Shown here: in pieces, positions 24,600 to 34,441 of the stretch
How the letters are laid out: each line of letters opens with the position of its first letter
How positions within the stretch are numbered: position 1 is the first letter of the stretch
Virus record (IMG/VR): IMGVR_UViG_3300027985_000918
Location: 62,001-126,000 of that record
Strand: one strand, 5' to 3'
DNA: 64,000 nucleotides
Source: a virus
The notes under the pieces: generated by a model
What the model was told of the DNA's origin: nothing
Databases searched by the model: none
The model's input: only the letters and a program-made list of their open reading frames with translations
Program-made: the position numbers and the translations under genes

Positions 24600-24940
24600 G
24601 AGAGGATGGGCCTGCTGTCGAGTGGTACCTCAACGGGAATCGGCATGAGTGAGGCGCCCCAGCCATTGAGGGGCCTAAACGGACTCAATGGCTGGGGCTG
24701 TGGGACGGACTCAATGGCTGGGGCTGTGGGATCGATCCCACACCGAGGTGATTCGGGAGGCAGCCATGAACATCTGGTAGGTCCAACACCAAAGGTTATA
24801 AAATCCCTGCTGGGCCGTTCGGGCCGTTGAAGGTGGTGGTTCTGAGGCCAGCTCCACCGTGAAGGCCCCCGGTTACGAGGGTGCCGACAGCTTCAAAGCG
24901 TGGTGGTCCCCTGGGGTCTGCACCCGAATCGAGGAGAAAT
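24600..24940 (+). pseudogene. Decayed MORN-family remnants
   Basis: Fragments of the array's genes survive without a frame. These are a repeat piece (GAGGATGGGCCTGCTGTCGA near 24602) and a piece of the conserved N-terminal domain (CCGAGGTGATTCGGGAGGCA near 24744). A C-terminal piece ending in CACCCGAATCGAGGAG lies just before the first intact gene. Between them a 13-bp stem (CCCAGCCATTGAG/CTCAATGGCTGGG) and a direct repeat of GGACTCAATGGCTGGGGCTG mark rearrangement. Confidence 0.7.
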
Positions 24941-24947
24941 CTGGCCG

Positions 24948-25577
24948 ATGATCACCGTACCGACCTTGAAAACCCTCAATGCCTGCTCGGACCAGGTGAC
25001 TCTTTTCGAGTCCTTTTTGGGGGATCGAGAAGGTGTTGATCCCACGCCGGATGTGATCCGGGAAGCAGCCCTGTCCGGCCTAGATGTGAAGTGGGCTCAG
25101 GCTCGGGGGTTGCTCACGATCCCCGACGGGAAGATCACGTACAAAGACAGCCGCAAAGAGTGGTACCTCGATGGGAACCTCCATCGGGAGGATGGCCCCG
25201 CTGTTGAGGGGGCCGACGGAACCCAGGAGTGGTGGCTCAACGGGCAGCTCCATCGGAAGGATGGGCCTGCTGTCGTGCGGTCCGACGGCCGCAGGTTGTG
25301 GTGGCTCTACTGGAAACTCCACCGAGAGGATGGGCCTGCTGTCGAGGGGGCCGATGGTCACCAAGAGTGGTGGGTCAACGGGAAACGCCACCGGGAGGAT
25401 GGGCCGGCGATCGAGTGGGCCAAAGGCTACAAAGAGTGGTACCGCAACGGGAAGCGGCACCGAGAGGACGGACCTGCGATCGAGTGGCCCGACGGCTCCA
25501 AGGAGTGGTACCACAACGGGAAATTCCACCGAGAGGATGGCCCTGCTTTCGAGGGGCCCGACGTCACCCGGTCGTAG
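24948..25577 (+). CDS. MORN paralogue 1, C-terminally truncated
   Basis: This copy has 209 residues and six repeats. The usual C-terminus is still encoded downstream, but the two Trp codons expected at 25576-25581 read TAG TGA. The protein therefore loses about 15 residues by two G-to-A changes. Confidence 0.8.
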   Translation: MITVPTLKTLNACSDQVTLFESFLGDREGVDPTPDVIREAALSGLDVKWAQARGLLTIPDGKITYKDSRKEWYLDGNLHREDGPAVEGADGTQEWWLNGQLHRKDGPAVVRSDGRRLWWLYWKLHREDGPAVEGADGHQEWWVNGKRHREDGPAIEWAKGYKEWYRNGKRHREDGPAIEWPDGSKEWYHNGKFHREDGPAFEGPDVTRS

Positions 25578-25621
25578 TGAACCCACGGAGTCCACATCCA
25601 AACTGAGGAGGAATCTGGCCG

Positions 25622-26226
25622 ATGATCACTATCGAAAAGCTGGAGAAGCTGGGGGTTAGCCCTTACCAGATGGATCTGTTCCTGAAGTTCCTGGGGGTCG
25701 AGAGGGGGTCGAACCTACGCCCGAGGTAGTGCGAGAAGTTGCCCTACTCGGGTTGGATGTTGAGTGGGCCCAGTCTCAGGGTCTGCTACGGATCCCGGAC
25801 GGTATGCTCATCTACAAGGACGGCAGGCGGGAGTGGTGGGTCAATGGGCAGCTCCACCGAGAGGATGGGCCTGCGATCGAGCAGCCCGATGGCACCAAGG
25901 AGTGGTTCTTCCACGGTCAACGCCACCGAGAAGGTGGGCCTGCGGTCGAGGGGGCTGACGGCACCAAGGAGTGGTATCTCCACGGGGAAAGGCACCGTGA
26001 GGATGGCCCCGCTTACGAGGGAACCGATGGTCACCAAGAGTGGTGGGTCAACGGGGAACGCCACCGAGAGGATGGGCCTGCGATCGAGTGGACCGATGGC
26101 CGTCAAGGATGGTATTGCAACGGCCGTAGACACCGTGAGGATGGTCCGGCGGTTGAGTGGGCCGACGGCACCCTAGAGTGGTGGATCCACGGGGCCCGCA
26201 TCCGAATCAAGAGGGGTTACGAATGA
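25622..26226 (+). pseudogene. MORN paralogue 2, frameshifted
   Basis: ATG at 25622 opens a normal N-terminal domain, but the frame stops at about 25728. Compared with siblings one base is missing near 25697-25701, in CTGGGGGTCGAGAGG. The rest, with five repeats, continues in another frame to 26226. A GTG at 25729 could express the downstream part alone. Confidence 0.75.
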
Positions 26227-27035
26227 TCACTGTCGAAAAGCTGGAGAACCTGGGGGTTAGCCCTTACCAGAGGGCTCTGTTCCTGGAGTTTCTCGGGGGT
26301 CGGGAGGGGGTCGAGCCCACGCCGGAGATGATCCGAGAAGCTGCTCTGCTTGGACTGGATGTGGCTTGGGCTCAGGGACTGGGGCTGCTGCAGATCCCCG
26401 ACGGGATGCTCCTCTACAAGGACGGCCTACGGGTGTGGTACCTCGACGGTCAGATCCACCGAGAGGATGGGCCTGCGATCGAGAGATCCAACGGCACCCG
26501 GGAGTGGTGGGTCCGAGGGAAGCTCCACCGAGAGAGCGGACCTGCGATCGAGATGGCCGATGGTCACAAAGAGTGGTTCTTCCACGGTCAACGCCACCGA
26601 GAAGGTGGGCCTGCTTTCGAGATGGCCTCTGGCACCAAGGAGTGGTGGTTCCACGGCCAACGCCACCGTGAGGATGGTCCTGCTTTCGAGTGGGCCGACG
26701 GCTACAAGGCGTGGTGGGTCCACGGGGAACGCCACCGTGAGGATGGTCCGGCAGTCGAGTACGCCAACGGCACCAAGGAGTGGTGGATCCAGGGGCAGCG
26801 TCACCGAGAGGATGGCCCCGCCATGGAGTACGCCAACGGCCACAAGGAGTGGTGGATCCACGGTCGGAGGCACCGTGAGGATGGGCCTGCTATCGTGCGG
26901 GCCAACGGCCGCAAGGAGTGGTACATCCACGGCCGTAGACACCGAGAGGATGGCCCCGCCATGGAGTGGGCCGACGGCTACAAGGAGTGGTGGATCCACG
27001 GGGTCCTCACTCGAACTGAGGAGGGTCCCGAATGA
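26223..27035 (+). CDS. MORN paralogue 3
   Basis: The protein has 270 residues and eight repeats. Its start overlaps the end of paralogue 2. The N-terminal domain reads LGVSPYQRALFLEFLGGREG and lacks the usual Cys, like paralogue 2, its nearest relative. Confidence 0.85.
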   Translation: MITVEKLENLGVSPYQRALFLEFLGGREGVEPTPEMIREAALLGLDVAWAQGLGLLQIPDGMLLYKDGLRVWYLDGQIHREDGPAIERSNGTREWWVRGKLHRESGPAIEMADGHKEWFFHGQRHREGGPAFEMASGTKEWWFHGQRHREDGPAFEWADGYKAWWVHGERHREDGPAVEYANGTKEWWIQGQRHREDGPAMEYANGHKEWWIHGRRHREDGPAIVRANGRKEWYIHGRRHREDGPAMEWADGYKEWWIHGVLTRTEEGPE

Positions 27036-27691
27036 TCACGATCGAAACTCTCCGGAAGTTGAGGGCTTGCCGGTCTCAGGTGGACCTTTTCCGGGAGTTC
27101 TTGGGTGACCGGGAGGGTGTCGAGCCCACGGATGAGATGATCCGGGAAGCTGCCCAGTATGGGCTGGATGTGGCTTGGGCTCAGGGTCAGAATCTTCTGC
27201 GGATCCCGGATGGGATGCTCCTCTACGAGGACGGCAGTCGGGAGTGGTGGTTCAATGGCCAGCTCCACCGTGAGGATGGTCCTGCGATCGAGTGGTCCAC
27301 CGGCACTCTGGAGTGGTTCTTCCACGGCCAGCGACATCGTGAAGAGGGGCCTGCGATCGAGTGGTCCACCGGCACTCTGGAGTGGTTCTTCCACGGTCAA
27401 CTTCACCGAGAGGGTGGCCCCGCCATGGAGTGGCCAGACGGCCACAAGGAGTGGTGGGTCAACGGCCAACTTCACCGAGAGGATGGGCCTGCTTATGAGT
27501 GGTCCGACGGCCACAAGGCGTGGTGGGTCCATGGGTTGCGGCACCGAGAGGATGGGCCTGCTTACGAGGGGGCCGATGGCACCAAGGAGTGGTGGGTCCA
27601 TGGGTTGCGGCACCGAGAGGATGGGCCTGCGGTCGAGTGGGCCAACGGAACCAGGGAGTGGTGGATCCACGGGGTTCGCACCCCGAACTGA
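27032..27691 (+). CDS. MORN paralogue 4
   Basis: The protein has 219 residues and six repeats. Two adjacent repeats are identical over about 60 bases (EWSTGTLEWFFHGQ twice), a sign of recent unit duplication. The start overlaps the preceding stop by four bases. Confidence 0.85.
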   Translation: MITIETLRKLRACRSQVDLFREFLGDREGVEPTDEMIREAAQYGLDVAWAQGQNLLRIPDGMLLYEDGSREWWFNGQLHREDGPAIEWSTGTLEWFFHGQRHREEGPAIEWSTGTLEWFFHGQLHREGGPAMEWPDGHKEWWVNGQLHREDGPAYEWSDGHKAWWVHGLRHREDGPAYEGADGTKEWWVHGLRHREDGPAVEWANGTREWWIHGVRTPN

Positions 27692-27704
27692 GGGGATGAT
27701 CCCA

Positions 27705-28382
27705 ATGATCACGATCGAAACTCTCCGGAAGCGAGAGGCTTGCCAGAATCAGGTGACCCTTTTTGAGTCCTTTCTTGGAGGCCGGGAGGGGGTCGAACCC
27801 ACACCTGAGGTGATCCGAGAGGCAGCCTTGTTTGGGCTGAACGTCCGGTGGGCCCAGGAGCAGGGTTTGCTCACAATCCCCGACGGACAAATCAAATTCA
27901 AATACGGCACCAAGGAGTGGTGGCTCAACGGCCGGTGGCACCGTGAAGACGGGCCTGCTTTCGAGGGATCCTGCGGTCACAAGGAATGGTGGACCCACGG
28001 CCAGAGGCACCGTGAGGATGGGCCTGCGGTGGAGCTGGCCGATGCCCGTCGGGAATGGTGGGTCCACGGAACGAAGCACCGGGATGGCGGGCCCGCTGTC
28101 GAGTGGGCCGACGGGTCCAAAGAATGGTGGGTCGACAGCCAACTCCACCGAGAGGATGGTCCGGCTGTTGAGCGGACCAACGGGTCCAAAGAATGGTGGG
28201 TCAACGGTCAGCTCCATCGAGAGGACGGGCCTGCCATTGAGTACGCCGACGGCACCCGGGAGTGGTACCTCAACGGGGAAAGGCATCGAGAGGGGGGGGC
28301 GGCGATCGAAGCAGCCGACGGCACTCGGGAGTGGTGGGTTCAGGGGGTCCGCATCCGAACTGAGGGGAGGATGGGGAGATGA
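27705..28382 (+). CDS. MORN paralogue 5
   Basis: The protein has 225 residues and six repeats. A 13-base gap separates it from paralogue 4, and an ATG nine bases earlier is in frame. The N-terminal domain is close to that of paralogue 28 (FESFLGGREG, LNVRWA.EQGLLTIPDGQI), 17.6 kb away. Confidence 0.85.
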   Translation: MITIETLRKREACQNQVTLFESFLGGREGVEPTPEVIREAALFGLNVRWAQEQGLLTIPDGQIKFKYGTKEWWLNGRWHREDGPAFEGSCGHKEWWTHGQRHREDGPAVELADARREWWVHGTKHRDGGPAVEWADGSKEWWVDSQLHREDGPAVERTNGSKEWWVNGQLHREDGPAIEYADGTREWYLNGERHREGGAAIEAADGTREWWVQGVRIRTEGRMGR

Positions 28383-29020
28383 TCACGATCGAGATGCTAG
28401 AGAACCTGGGGGCTTGCCAGGACCAGGTGGACCTTTTCCAAGAGTTCCTTGGTGTCCGAGATGGAATCGAGCCTACGCCCGAGGTGGTTCGGGAGGCAGC
28501 CCTGTATGGGTTGGATGTCGAGTGGATCCAGTCTCTGGGTTTGCTGCAGATCCCCGACGGGATGCTCCTCTACAAGGACGGCTCTAAGGAGTGGTATCTC
28601 GATGGAAAGCTCCACCGAGAGGGCGGGCCTGCGATCGAGTGGCCCGATGGCACTCTTGAGTGGTGGGTCCACGGGGTGAACCACCGTGTGGAAGGGCCTG
28701 CGGTCGAGAGGGCCAACGGAACCCTGGAGTGGTGGCTCAATGGTCTCAGGCACCGTGAAGGGGGCCCTGCGATTGAGTATTCCCACGGCACCAGGGAATG
28801 GTGGTTTAACGGCCAGCTCCATCGGGAGGATGGGCCTGCGATTGAGAGGGCCTCCGGCACCAGAGTTTGGTACCTCGACGGGTTGCGGCACCGAGGGGAT
28901 GGGCCGGCTTACGAGTGGCCCGACGGCACCAGGGAGTGGTGGACCCACGGGCAGTACATCCGAACTGAGGGGGACTCCCCAGTCCTCAGTCTGCTGCAGA
29001 TCCTGTACGGGGGGAGTTAA
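28379..29020 (+). CDS. MORN paralogue 6
   Basis: The protein has 213 residues and five clear repeats. Its tail (GDSPVLSLLQILYGGS) is shared with the frameshifted paralogue 18. It closes the first operon. Confidence 0.85.
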   Translation: MITIEMLENLGACQDQVDLFQEFLGVRDGIEPTPEVVREAALYGLDVEWIQSLGLLQIPDGMLLYKDGSKEWYLDGKLHREGGPAIEWPDGTLEWWVHGVNHRVEGPAVERANGTLEWWLNGLRHREGGPAIEYSHGTREWWFNGQLHREDGPAIERASGTRVWYLDGLRHRGDGPAYEWPDGTREWWTHGQYIRTEGDSPVLSLLQILYGGS

Positions 29021-29118
29021 TGGTAATGCTAATCGCAACAGCCTTCCTCACTGAAGGGGGGGAGGAGCCCCCCCTATCATCTGACTTATCAGTTTCTCCC
29101 CCCAGATGAAGAATTCCG

Positions 29119-29144
29119 GGTAACCCTAACCCCCTGCTGAGTAG
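29119..29144 (+). promoter_or_regulatory. Two-box phage promoter within the array
   Basis: GGTAAC, 14 bases, GAGTAG, 66 bases before paralogue 7. The same block recurs at 39306. Confidence 0.65.
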
Positions 29145-29209
29145 GCGTCTCAGAACGATGGCTCAGAGGAGCCAATAGGAAACGTCACTGAGCAAAAGGG
29201 GAATGTCAG

Positions 29210-29746
29210 ATGATCACCCGTAAAACGTTGGAAGGCCTGTGGGTTCACTCCGTACAGTGGGATCTCTTCGAGCAGTTCCTGGGTGATCGAGAAGGGGTCG
29301 AACCTACTCCGGATGTGATCCGGGAAGCCGCACTGTTCGGACTGGATGTTCAAGGGGGCCGGGATGCCGGCCTGTTCCAACTCCCCGATGGGCCGATCGT
29401 GTTCAAGGACGGTCACCGGGTGAACTACCTCAACGGTCAGATCCACTGCGAGGATGGCCCGGCCATCGTGTGGCCCGATGGCCACCAAGAGTGGTGGGTT
29501 CACGATGAACGTCATTGTGAGGATGGGCCGGCTATCCTGCGGCCTAACGGCGACCGGGAGTGGTGGGTCAACGGGCAGAAGGACCGAGCGGATGGTCCGG
29601 CCATCGAGCGTGCCAATGGCCGCAAGGAGTGGTGGGTCAACGGGGAGCGCATCAAGATCGAAGGGGCCGACTACAGCAAGGAATGGTGGTTTCACGGGAA
29701 GCCCCACCGTGAAAACCCCCCGGCCGTTATGATGGAAGAACAGTAG
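29210..29746 (+). CDS. MORN paralogue 7 (divergent type)
   Basis: The protein has 178 residues. Its N-terminal domain is atypical (LEGLWVHSVQWDLFEQFLGD), and its four repeats use HCEDGPAI and DRADGPAI. It has its own promoter and terminator. It is nearly identical to paralogue 19, 10.2 kb away. Confidence 0.85.
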   Translation: MITRKTLEGLWVHSVQWDLFEQFLGDREGVEPTPDVIREAALFGLDVQGGRDAGLFQLPDGPIVFKDGHRVNYLNGQIHCEDGPAIVWPDGHQEWWVHDERHCEDGPAILRPNGDREWWVNGQKDRADGPAIERANGRKEWWVNGERIKIEGADYSKEWWFHGKPHRENPPAVMMEEQ

Positions 29747-29748
29747 TT

Positions 29749-29809
29749 CAACAGAAAACTCCCCCTCGGACTCTCGACAGCGGGTAGGCCGAGGGGGAGT
29801 TTTCTGTTG
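29749..29809. terminator. 21-bp hairpin, bidirectional terminator
   Basis: Bases 29749-29769 pair perfectly with 29789-29809, with T4 inside the right arm (AGTTTTCTGTTG). The partner at 39934-39991 keeps the pairing with a different stem sequence. Confidence 0.75.
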
Positions 29810-29871
29810 TCTAGGCTCGAAGGCAGCAAAGAACGGTGTCTTCCTGAACAGCAAGGGGGAGGATTCAAGAG

Positions 29872-30333
29872 ATGATCACTATCCAGACCCTACGGGAGCT
29901 GGGAGCTTGCTCTAATCAGGTGGAGTTGTTCCGGGAGTTCCTCGGGGACCGAGAGGGGGTCGAGCCCACTCCCGAGATGATCCGAGAGGCCGCTTTGTAC
30001 GGGCTGAATATCCTGTGGGCCCAAGGCAAGGGTCTTTTGGATTTCCCCGATGGTCTATTGGTCTACAAAGACGGTTGGAGAGTGTGGCACCTCAACGGGA
30101 AGCTCCACCGTGAGGATGGGCCTACCATCGAGTGGCCGGACGGGACTCGGGAGTGGTATGCCTATGGCCAACTCCATCGGAAGGATGGGCCGGCAGTCGA
30201 ATGGGCCAACGGCCGTAAGGAGTGGTTCTTCCACGGTTATAGGCACCGAGAGGATGGACCGGCTTTCGAGGGACTCTGCGGTATCAAAGCGTGGTATATC
30301 AACGGTCAACACATTAAGGGATCCCTCTCATGA
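29872..30333 (+). CDS. MORN paralogue 8
   Basis: The protein has 153 residues and three repeats. GGGGGAGGATTCAAGAG precedes the ATG. It is the sibling of paralogue 20 in the duplicated block. Confidence 0.8.
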   Translation: MITIQTLRELGACSNQVELFREFLGDREGVEPTPEMIREAALYGLNILWAQGKGLLDFPDGLLVYKDGWRVWHLNGKLHREDGPTIEWPDGTREWYAYGQLHRKDGPAVEWANGRKEWFFHGYRHREDGPAFEGLCGIKAWYINGQHIKGSLS

Positions 30334-30959
30334 TCACTATCCAGACCCTGCTGGAACTGGGGGCTTGCCCCAATCAGGTGACCCTCTTCGAGGATTTCCT
30401 TGGTGTCCGAGAGGGAGTTGAACCCACTCCCGATGTGATCCGGCTGGCCGCTCTGTATGGTTTGGCTATCGAGTGGGCCCAGTCACACGGTTTGCTCACC
30501 ATCCCCGATGGGATAATCCTCTACAAGAACGGCCACAAATCGTGGTATACCCACGGCCAACTCCACCGTGAGGACGGGCCGGCAATTGAGTGGCCCGACG
30601 GCACTCGGGAGTGGTGGATCCACGGCCGGAGACACCGAGAGGAGGGGCCTGCCATTGATGGGGTCAAAGGCCACCAAGAATGGTGGTGCAATGGCCAACT
30701 TCACCGAGAAGCTGGACCGGCTATCAAATTGGGCCGAGGCCATCAAGAGTGGTTTTTCCAAGGCCGGCCCCATCGTGAGGACGGGCCAGCTATCGAGAGG
30801 CCCAATGGCTTCCGGGCATGGTACTTCAACGGGGTGAGGCATCGAGAGGGAGGGCCTGCGATCGAGTGGGCCGATGGTACCAAGGAGTGGTGGGTCAACG
30901 GGATCCGGCAGTGCTGTGGGGAAAGCCTAATAGTGGCAAAGAAAGCAGCAACATCCTAG
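30330..30959 (+). CDS. MORN paralogue 9
   Basis: The protein has 209 residues and five repeats. Its C-terminus departs from the family (NGIRQCCGESLIVAKKAATS), which suggests fusion to unrelated sequence after a rearrangement. The usual downstream overlap is absent. Confidence 0.8.
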   Translation: MITIQTLLELGACPNQVTLFEDFLGVREGVEPTPDVIRLAALYGLAIEWAQSHGLLTIPDGIILYKNGHKSWYTHGQLHREDGPAIEWPDGTREWWIHGRRHREEGPAIDGVKGHQEWWCNGQLHREAGPAIKLGRGHQEWFFQGRPHREDGPAIERPNGFRAWYFNGVRHREGGPAIEWADGTKEWWVNGIRQCCGESLIVAKKAATS

Positions 30960-30975
30960 CCAATTTCCCTACAGG

Positions 30976-31001
30976 GGTAACCATCTCGGATTGTTCGGTA
31001 A
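30976..31001 (+). promoter_or_regulatory. Degenerate two-box promoter
   Basis: GGTAAC, 14 bases, CGGTAA, with a further GGTAAC nearby, about 100 bases before paralogue 10. Confidence 0.35.
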
Positions 31002-31104
31002 CCCCCATTGGGTAACCCTTCGGAGTGTTCCTCCCCTCAGAAGAAGGGGATACTGTCGGCTTTGTCTAACAGTAGCATTTCCGAACTGAGGAGAAGGCAA
31101 TCCA

Positions 31105-32124
31105 ATGATCTCGATCGAAACTCTTAAGAACCTGAAGGCTTGCTCGAATCAGGTGGCCCTTTTTGAGTCTTTTCTTGAGGGCCGGGGAGAGATCGAACCC
31201 ACACATGAGGTGATCCGGAAGGCAGCCTTGTACGGGTTGGACGTCCGGTGGGCCAAAGAGCGGGGTCTGATCAAATTCCCCGATGGGCAGATCGAATTCA
31301 AACACGGCACCCGGGAGTGGTGGCTCAACGGGAAGCGGCACCGTGAGGACGGGCCTGCGATCGAGGGGGCCGACGGCAGCCGGGAGTGGTTCCTCCACGG
31401 GAAGCGGCACCGAGTTGATGGGCCTGCAGTCAAGTATTCTGACGGAAGCCAGTCGTGGTGTCTCGAAGGGAAGCTCCACAGAGAGGATGGGCCGGCTTTC
31501 GAGGGGGCCAACGGCCGCAAAGAGTGGTTCCTCCACGGGAAGCTCCACAGAGAGGATGGGCCTGCGATCGAGGGGGCCAACGGTACCAAAGCGTGGTGGA
31601 TCCACGGGAAGCAGCACCGAGAGGATGGTCCTGCGATCGAGCGGGCCGACGGCCGCAAAGAGTGGTGGCTCCACGGTCGGAGGCACCGTGAGGATGGACC
31701 TGCTGTCGAGTGGGTCAACGGCCACAAAGAGTGGTTTCTCCACGGCCAGCGTCACCGAGAGGATGGGCCGGCGATCGAGGGGGCCCACGACCACCGGGAG
31801 TGGTACCTCAGCGGGAACCTCCACCGGGAGGATGGGCCGGCTGTCGAGGAGGTCAACGGCCACAAAGAGTGGTTTCTCCACGGCCAGCGACACAGGGAGG
31901 ACGGGCCTGCTGTCGAGGGGGCCTACGGCTCCCGAGAGTGGTTTCTCAACGACCGACGGCACCGAGAGGATGGACCTGCTGTCGAGTGGGCCGACGGCTG
32001 GAAGGAGTGGTGGATCCACGGGAAGCTCCACAGGGAGGATGGTCCGGCGGTCGAGAGGTCCGGCGGCTCCCGGGAGTGGTGGATCGAAGGACAGTACATC
32101 CGAACTGAGGAGGGATCCAAGTGA
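31105..32124 (+). CDS. MORN paralogue 10
   Basis: The protein has 339 residues and eleven repeats. GAGGAGAAGGCAATCC lies upstream, preceded by a remnant of a former C-terminus (CCGAACTGAGGAGA). The gene has no counterpart in the duplicated block at 39-41 kb. Confidence 0.85.
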   Translation: MISIETLKNLKACSNQVALFESFLEGRGEIEPTHEVIRKAALYGLDVRWAKERGLIKFPDGQIEFKHGTREWWLNGKRHREDGPAIEGADGSREWFLHGKRHRVDGPAVKYSDGSQSWCLEGKLHREDGPAFEGANGRKEWFLHGKLHREDGPAIEGANGTKAWWIHGKQHREDGPAIERADGRKEWWLHGRRHREDGPAVEWVNGHKEWFLHGQRHREDGPAIEGAHDHREWYLSGNLHREDGPAVEEVNGHKEWFLHGQRHREDGPAVEGAYGSREWFLNDRRHREDGPAVEWADGWKEWWIHGKLHREDGPAVERSGGSREWWIEGQYIRTEEGSK

Positions 32125-33422
32125 TTACTGTACAGACCTTGAGGGATCTCGACGCATGCTCCAATCAGGTCATCCTCTTTCAGGAGTTCCTCGGAGATCG
32201 AGAGGGTGTTGAGCCCACGGCTGAGGTAGTTCGAGAGGCAGCCTTGTACGGGCTGAATGTCAAGTGGGCTCAAGCCCAAGGGTTGTTGCAGATCCCCGAT
32301 GGGCTGTTGGTCTACAAGAACGGCATTCGGGAGTGGTGCCTCAACGGAGAGCTCCACCGAGAGGATGGGCCTGCTTTCGAGTGGTCCGACGATATCAAGG
32401 AGTGGTGGTTCCACGGCCAGCTCCACCGTGAGGATGGCCCGGCCGTCGAGCAAGATGATGGGGGCAAGGAATGGTACATCCACGGGGTGCGGCACCGTGT
32501 GGGTGGTCCGGCGGTTGAGACGGCCTCTGGGCGTAAGGAGTGGCGAATCCACGGCCAGCTCCATCGAGAGGATGGGCCCGCTTACGAGTCTCTCCGACCA
32601 GGGCTTAAGATGTGGTACTCCCACGACATTCTCCACCGAGAAGATGGCCCGGCAGTTGAGCTGGCTAGCGGTTCCAAGGAGTGGTACCTCAACGGGAAGC
32701 TCCACCGAGAGGATGGGCCAGCGATCGAGCGGGCCAACGGTCGTCGAGAATGGTGGCTCCACGGCCTGAGGCACCGAAAGGATGGTCCTGCTTTCGAGGG
32801 GGCCGACGGAACCCGGGAGTGGCGGATCAATGGGAAGGCCCATCGGGAGGATGGTCCTGCGATCGAGGGGGACGACGGCATCCGGTCTTGGTGGGTCCAC
32901 GGACAGCGACACAGGGAGGACGGGCCTGCTGTCGAGAGGCCCGACGGCTGGAAGGAGTGGTGGATCCACGGGAAGCTCCACAGGGAGGATGGTCCAGCGG
33001 TCGAGAGGTCCGGCGGCTGGAAGGAGTGGTTCCTCAACGGGAAACGGCACAGGGAGGATGGTCCGGCTGTCGAGAGGTCCGACGGCTCCCGGGAGTGGTA
33101 CCTCAACGGTCAGCTCCACAGGGAGGATGGCCCCGCTGTCGAGTACGCCGAAGGTTCCCGAATTTGGTGTCTTAACGGGCAGCTCCACCGGGAGGATGGT
33201 CCCGCTGTCGAGTGGGCCTGCGGCCGCAAGGCGTGGTGGATCAACGGTCAGCGGCACCGAAAGGATGGGCCTGCTGTCGAGTGGGCCAACGGCTCCAAGG
33301 CGTGGTGGCTCAACGGTCAGCGGCACCGAAAGGATGGGCCTGCTGTTGAGCGGGCCGACGGCCGCAAAGAGTGGTGGACCCACGGCCAGTACCTCCGAAC
33401 TGAGGAAGGGAATCTTCAATGA
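32121..33422 (+). CDS. MORN paralogue 11 (longest)
   Basis: The protein has 433 residues and fifteen repeats, the most in the window. It starts with GTG in a GTGA overlap. One irregular repeat (YESLRPGLKMWYSHDILHRE) is shared with paralogue 22, so the two are duplicates. Confidence 0.85.
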   Translation: MITVQTLRDLDACSNQVILFQEFLGDREGVEPTAEVVREAALYGLNVKWAQAQGLLQIPDGLLVYKNGIREWCLNGELHREDGPAFEWSDDIKEWWFHGQLHREDGPAVEQDDGGKEWYIHGVRHRVGGPAVETASGRKEWRIHGQLHREDGPAYESLRPGLKMWYSHDILHREDGPAVELASGSKEWYLNGKLHREDGPAIERANGRREWWLHGLRHRKDGPAFEGADGTREWRINGKAHREDGPAIEGDDGIRSWWVHGQRHREDGPAVERPDGWKEWWIHGKLHREDGPAVERSGGWKEWFLNGKRHREDGPAVERSDGSREWYLNGQLHREDGPAVEYAEGSRIWCLNGQLHREDGPAVEWACGRKAWWINGQRHRKDGPAVEWANGSKAWWLNGQRHRKDGPAVERADGRKEWWTHGQYLRTEEGNLQ

Positions 33423-34441
33423 TCACTCTAGATACTCTAGAGAATCTGAGGGCTTGCTTGAACCAGGTCACCCTTTTCCGAAAGTTCCTGGGAGATCGAG
33501 AGGGTGTTGAGCCCACGCTGGAGGTGATCCGGGAAGCAGCCCTGTACGGGTTGGATGTTGAGTGGGCCAAAAGCAAGGGGTTGCTCACGATCCCGGACGG
33601 GATGGTCTTCTACAGGGGCGGCACAAAGAGGTGGTACCTCAACGGCCTGAGGCACCGGGAGGATGGTCCGGCTGTCGAGGGGGCCAACGGCTCCAAGGAA
33701 TGGTGGGTCAACGGCCAGCGGCACAGGGAGGACGGGCCGGCTTTCGAGGGGGCTGACGGTTCCCGGGAATGGTGGGTCCACGACCTCAGGCACAGGGAAG
33801 GGGGGCCTGCGATCGAGTGGGCTGACGGGTCCAAAGAGTGGTACCTCAACGGCCAGCTCCACCGAGAGGATGGGCCTGCTTTCGAGTGGGCCGACGGCTG
33901 GAGGGAGTGGTGGGTCCACGGCCAGCGACACAGGGAGGATGGGCCTGCTTATGAGTGGCCCAACGGCTCCAAGGAATGGTGGCTCCACGGTCTGAGGCAC
34001 CGTGAGGATGGATCTGCTTTCGAGGGGGCCGACGGTGCCAAGGAGTGGTACCGCCACGGTCTGTGCCACCGAGAGGATGGTCCTGCTATTGAGCGGGCCA
34101 ACGGCTCTCGGGAGTGGAACATCCACGGCCTGAGACACCGAGAGGATGGGCCCGCTGTCGAGGGGGCCGATGGCACCCGGTCTTGGTGGGTCAACGGAAA
34201 GCTCCACAGGGAGGATGGGCCGGCGATCGAGAGGGCCGACGGTACTCGGTCGTGGTGGGTCCACGGCCTGAGGCACCGAGAGGATGGGCCTGCTGTCGAG
34301 GGGGCCAACGGCTGGAAGGAGTGGTACATCCACGGCCAGCGGCACCGAAAGGATGGCCCGGCGATCGAGTACGCTGGGGGCACTCGGGAATGGTGGGTCA
34401 ACGGTCAGTACATCCGAACTGAGGAGGGGACCGGCCGATGA
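33419..34441 (+). CDS. MORN paralogue 12
   Basis: The protein has 340 residues and eleven repeats. The start overlaps the preceding stop by four bases. One repeat has Ser for Pro (HREDGSAFEG). Confidence 0.85.
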   Translation: MITLDTLENLRACLNQVTLFRKFLGDREGVEPTLEVIREAALYGLDVEWAKSKGLLTIPDGMVFYRGGTKRWYLNGLRHREDGPAVEGANGSKEWWVNGQRHREDGPAFEGADGSREWWVHDLRHREGGPAIEWADGSKEWYLNGQLHREDGPAFEWADGWREWWVHGQRHREDGPAYEWPNGSKEWWLHGLRHREDGSAFEGADGAKEWYRHGLCHREDGPAIERANGSREWNIHGLRHREDGPAVEGADGTRSWWVNGKLHREDGPAIERADGTRSWWVHGLRHREDGPAVEGANGWKEWYIHGQRHRKDGPAIEYAGGTREWWVNGQYIRTEEGTGR

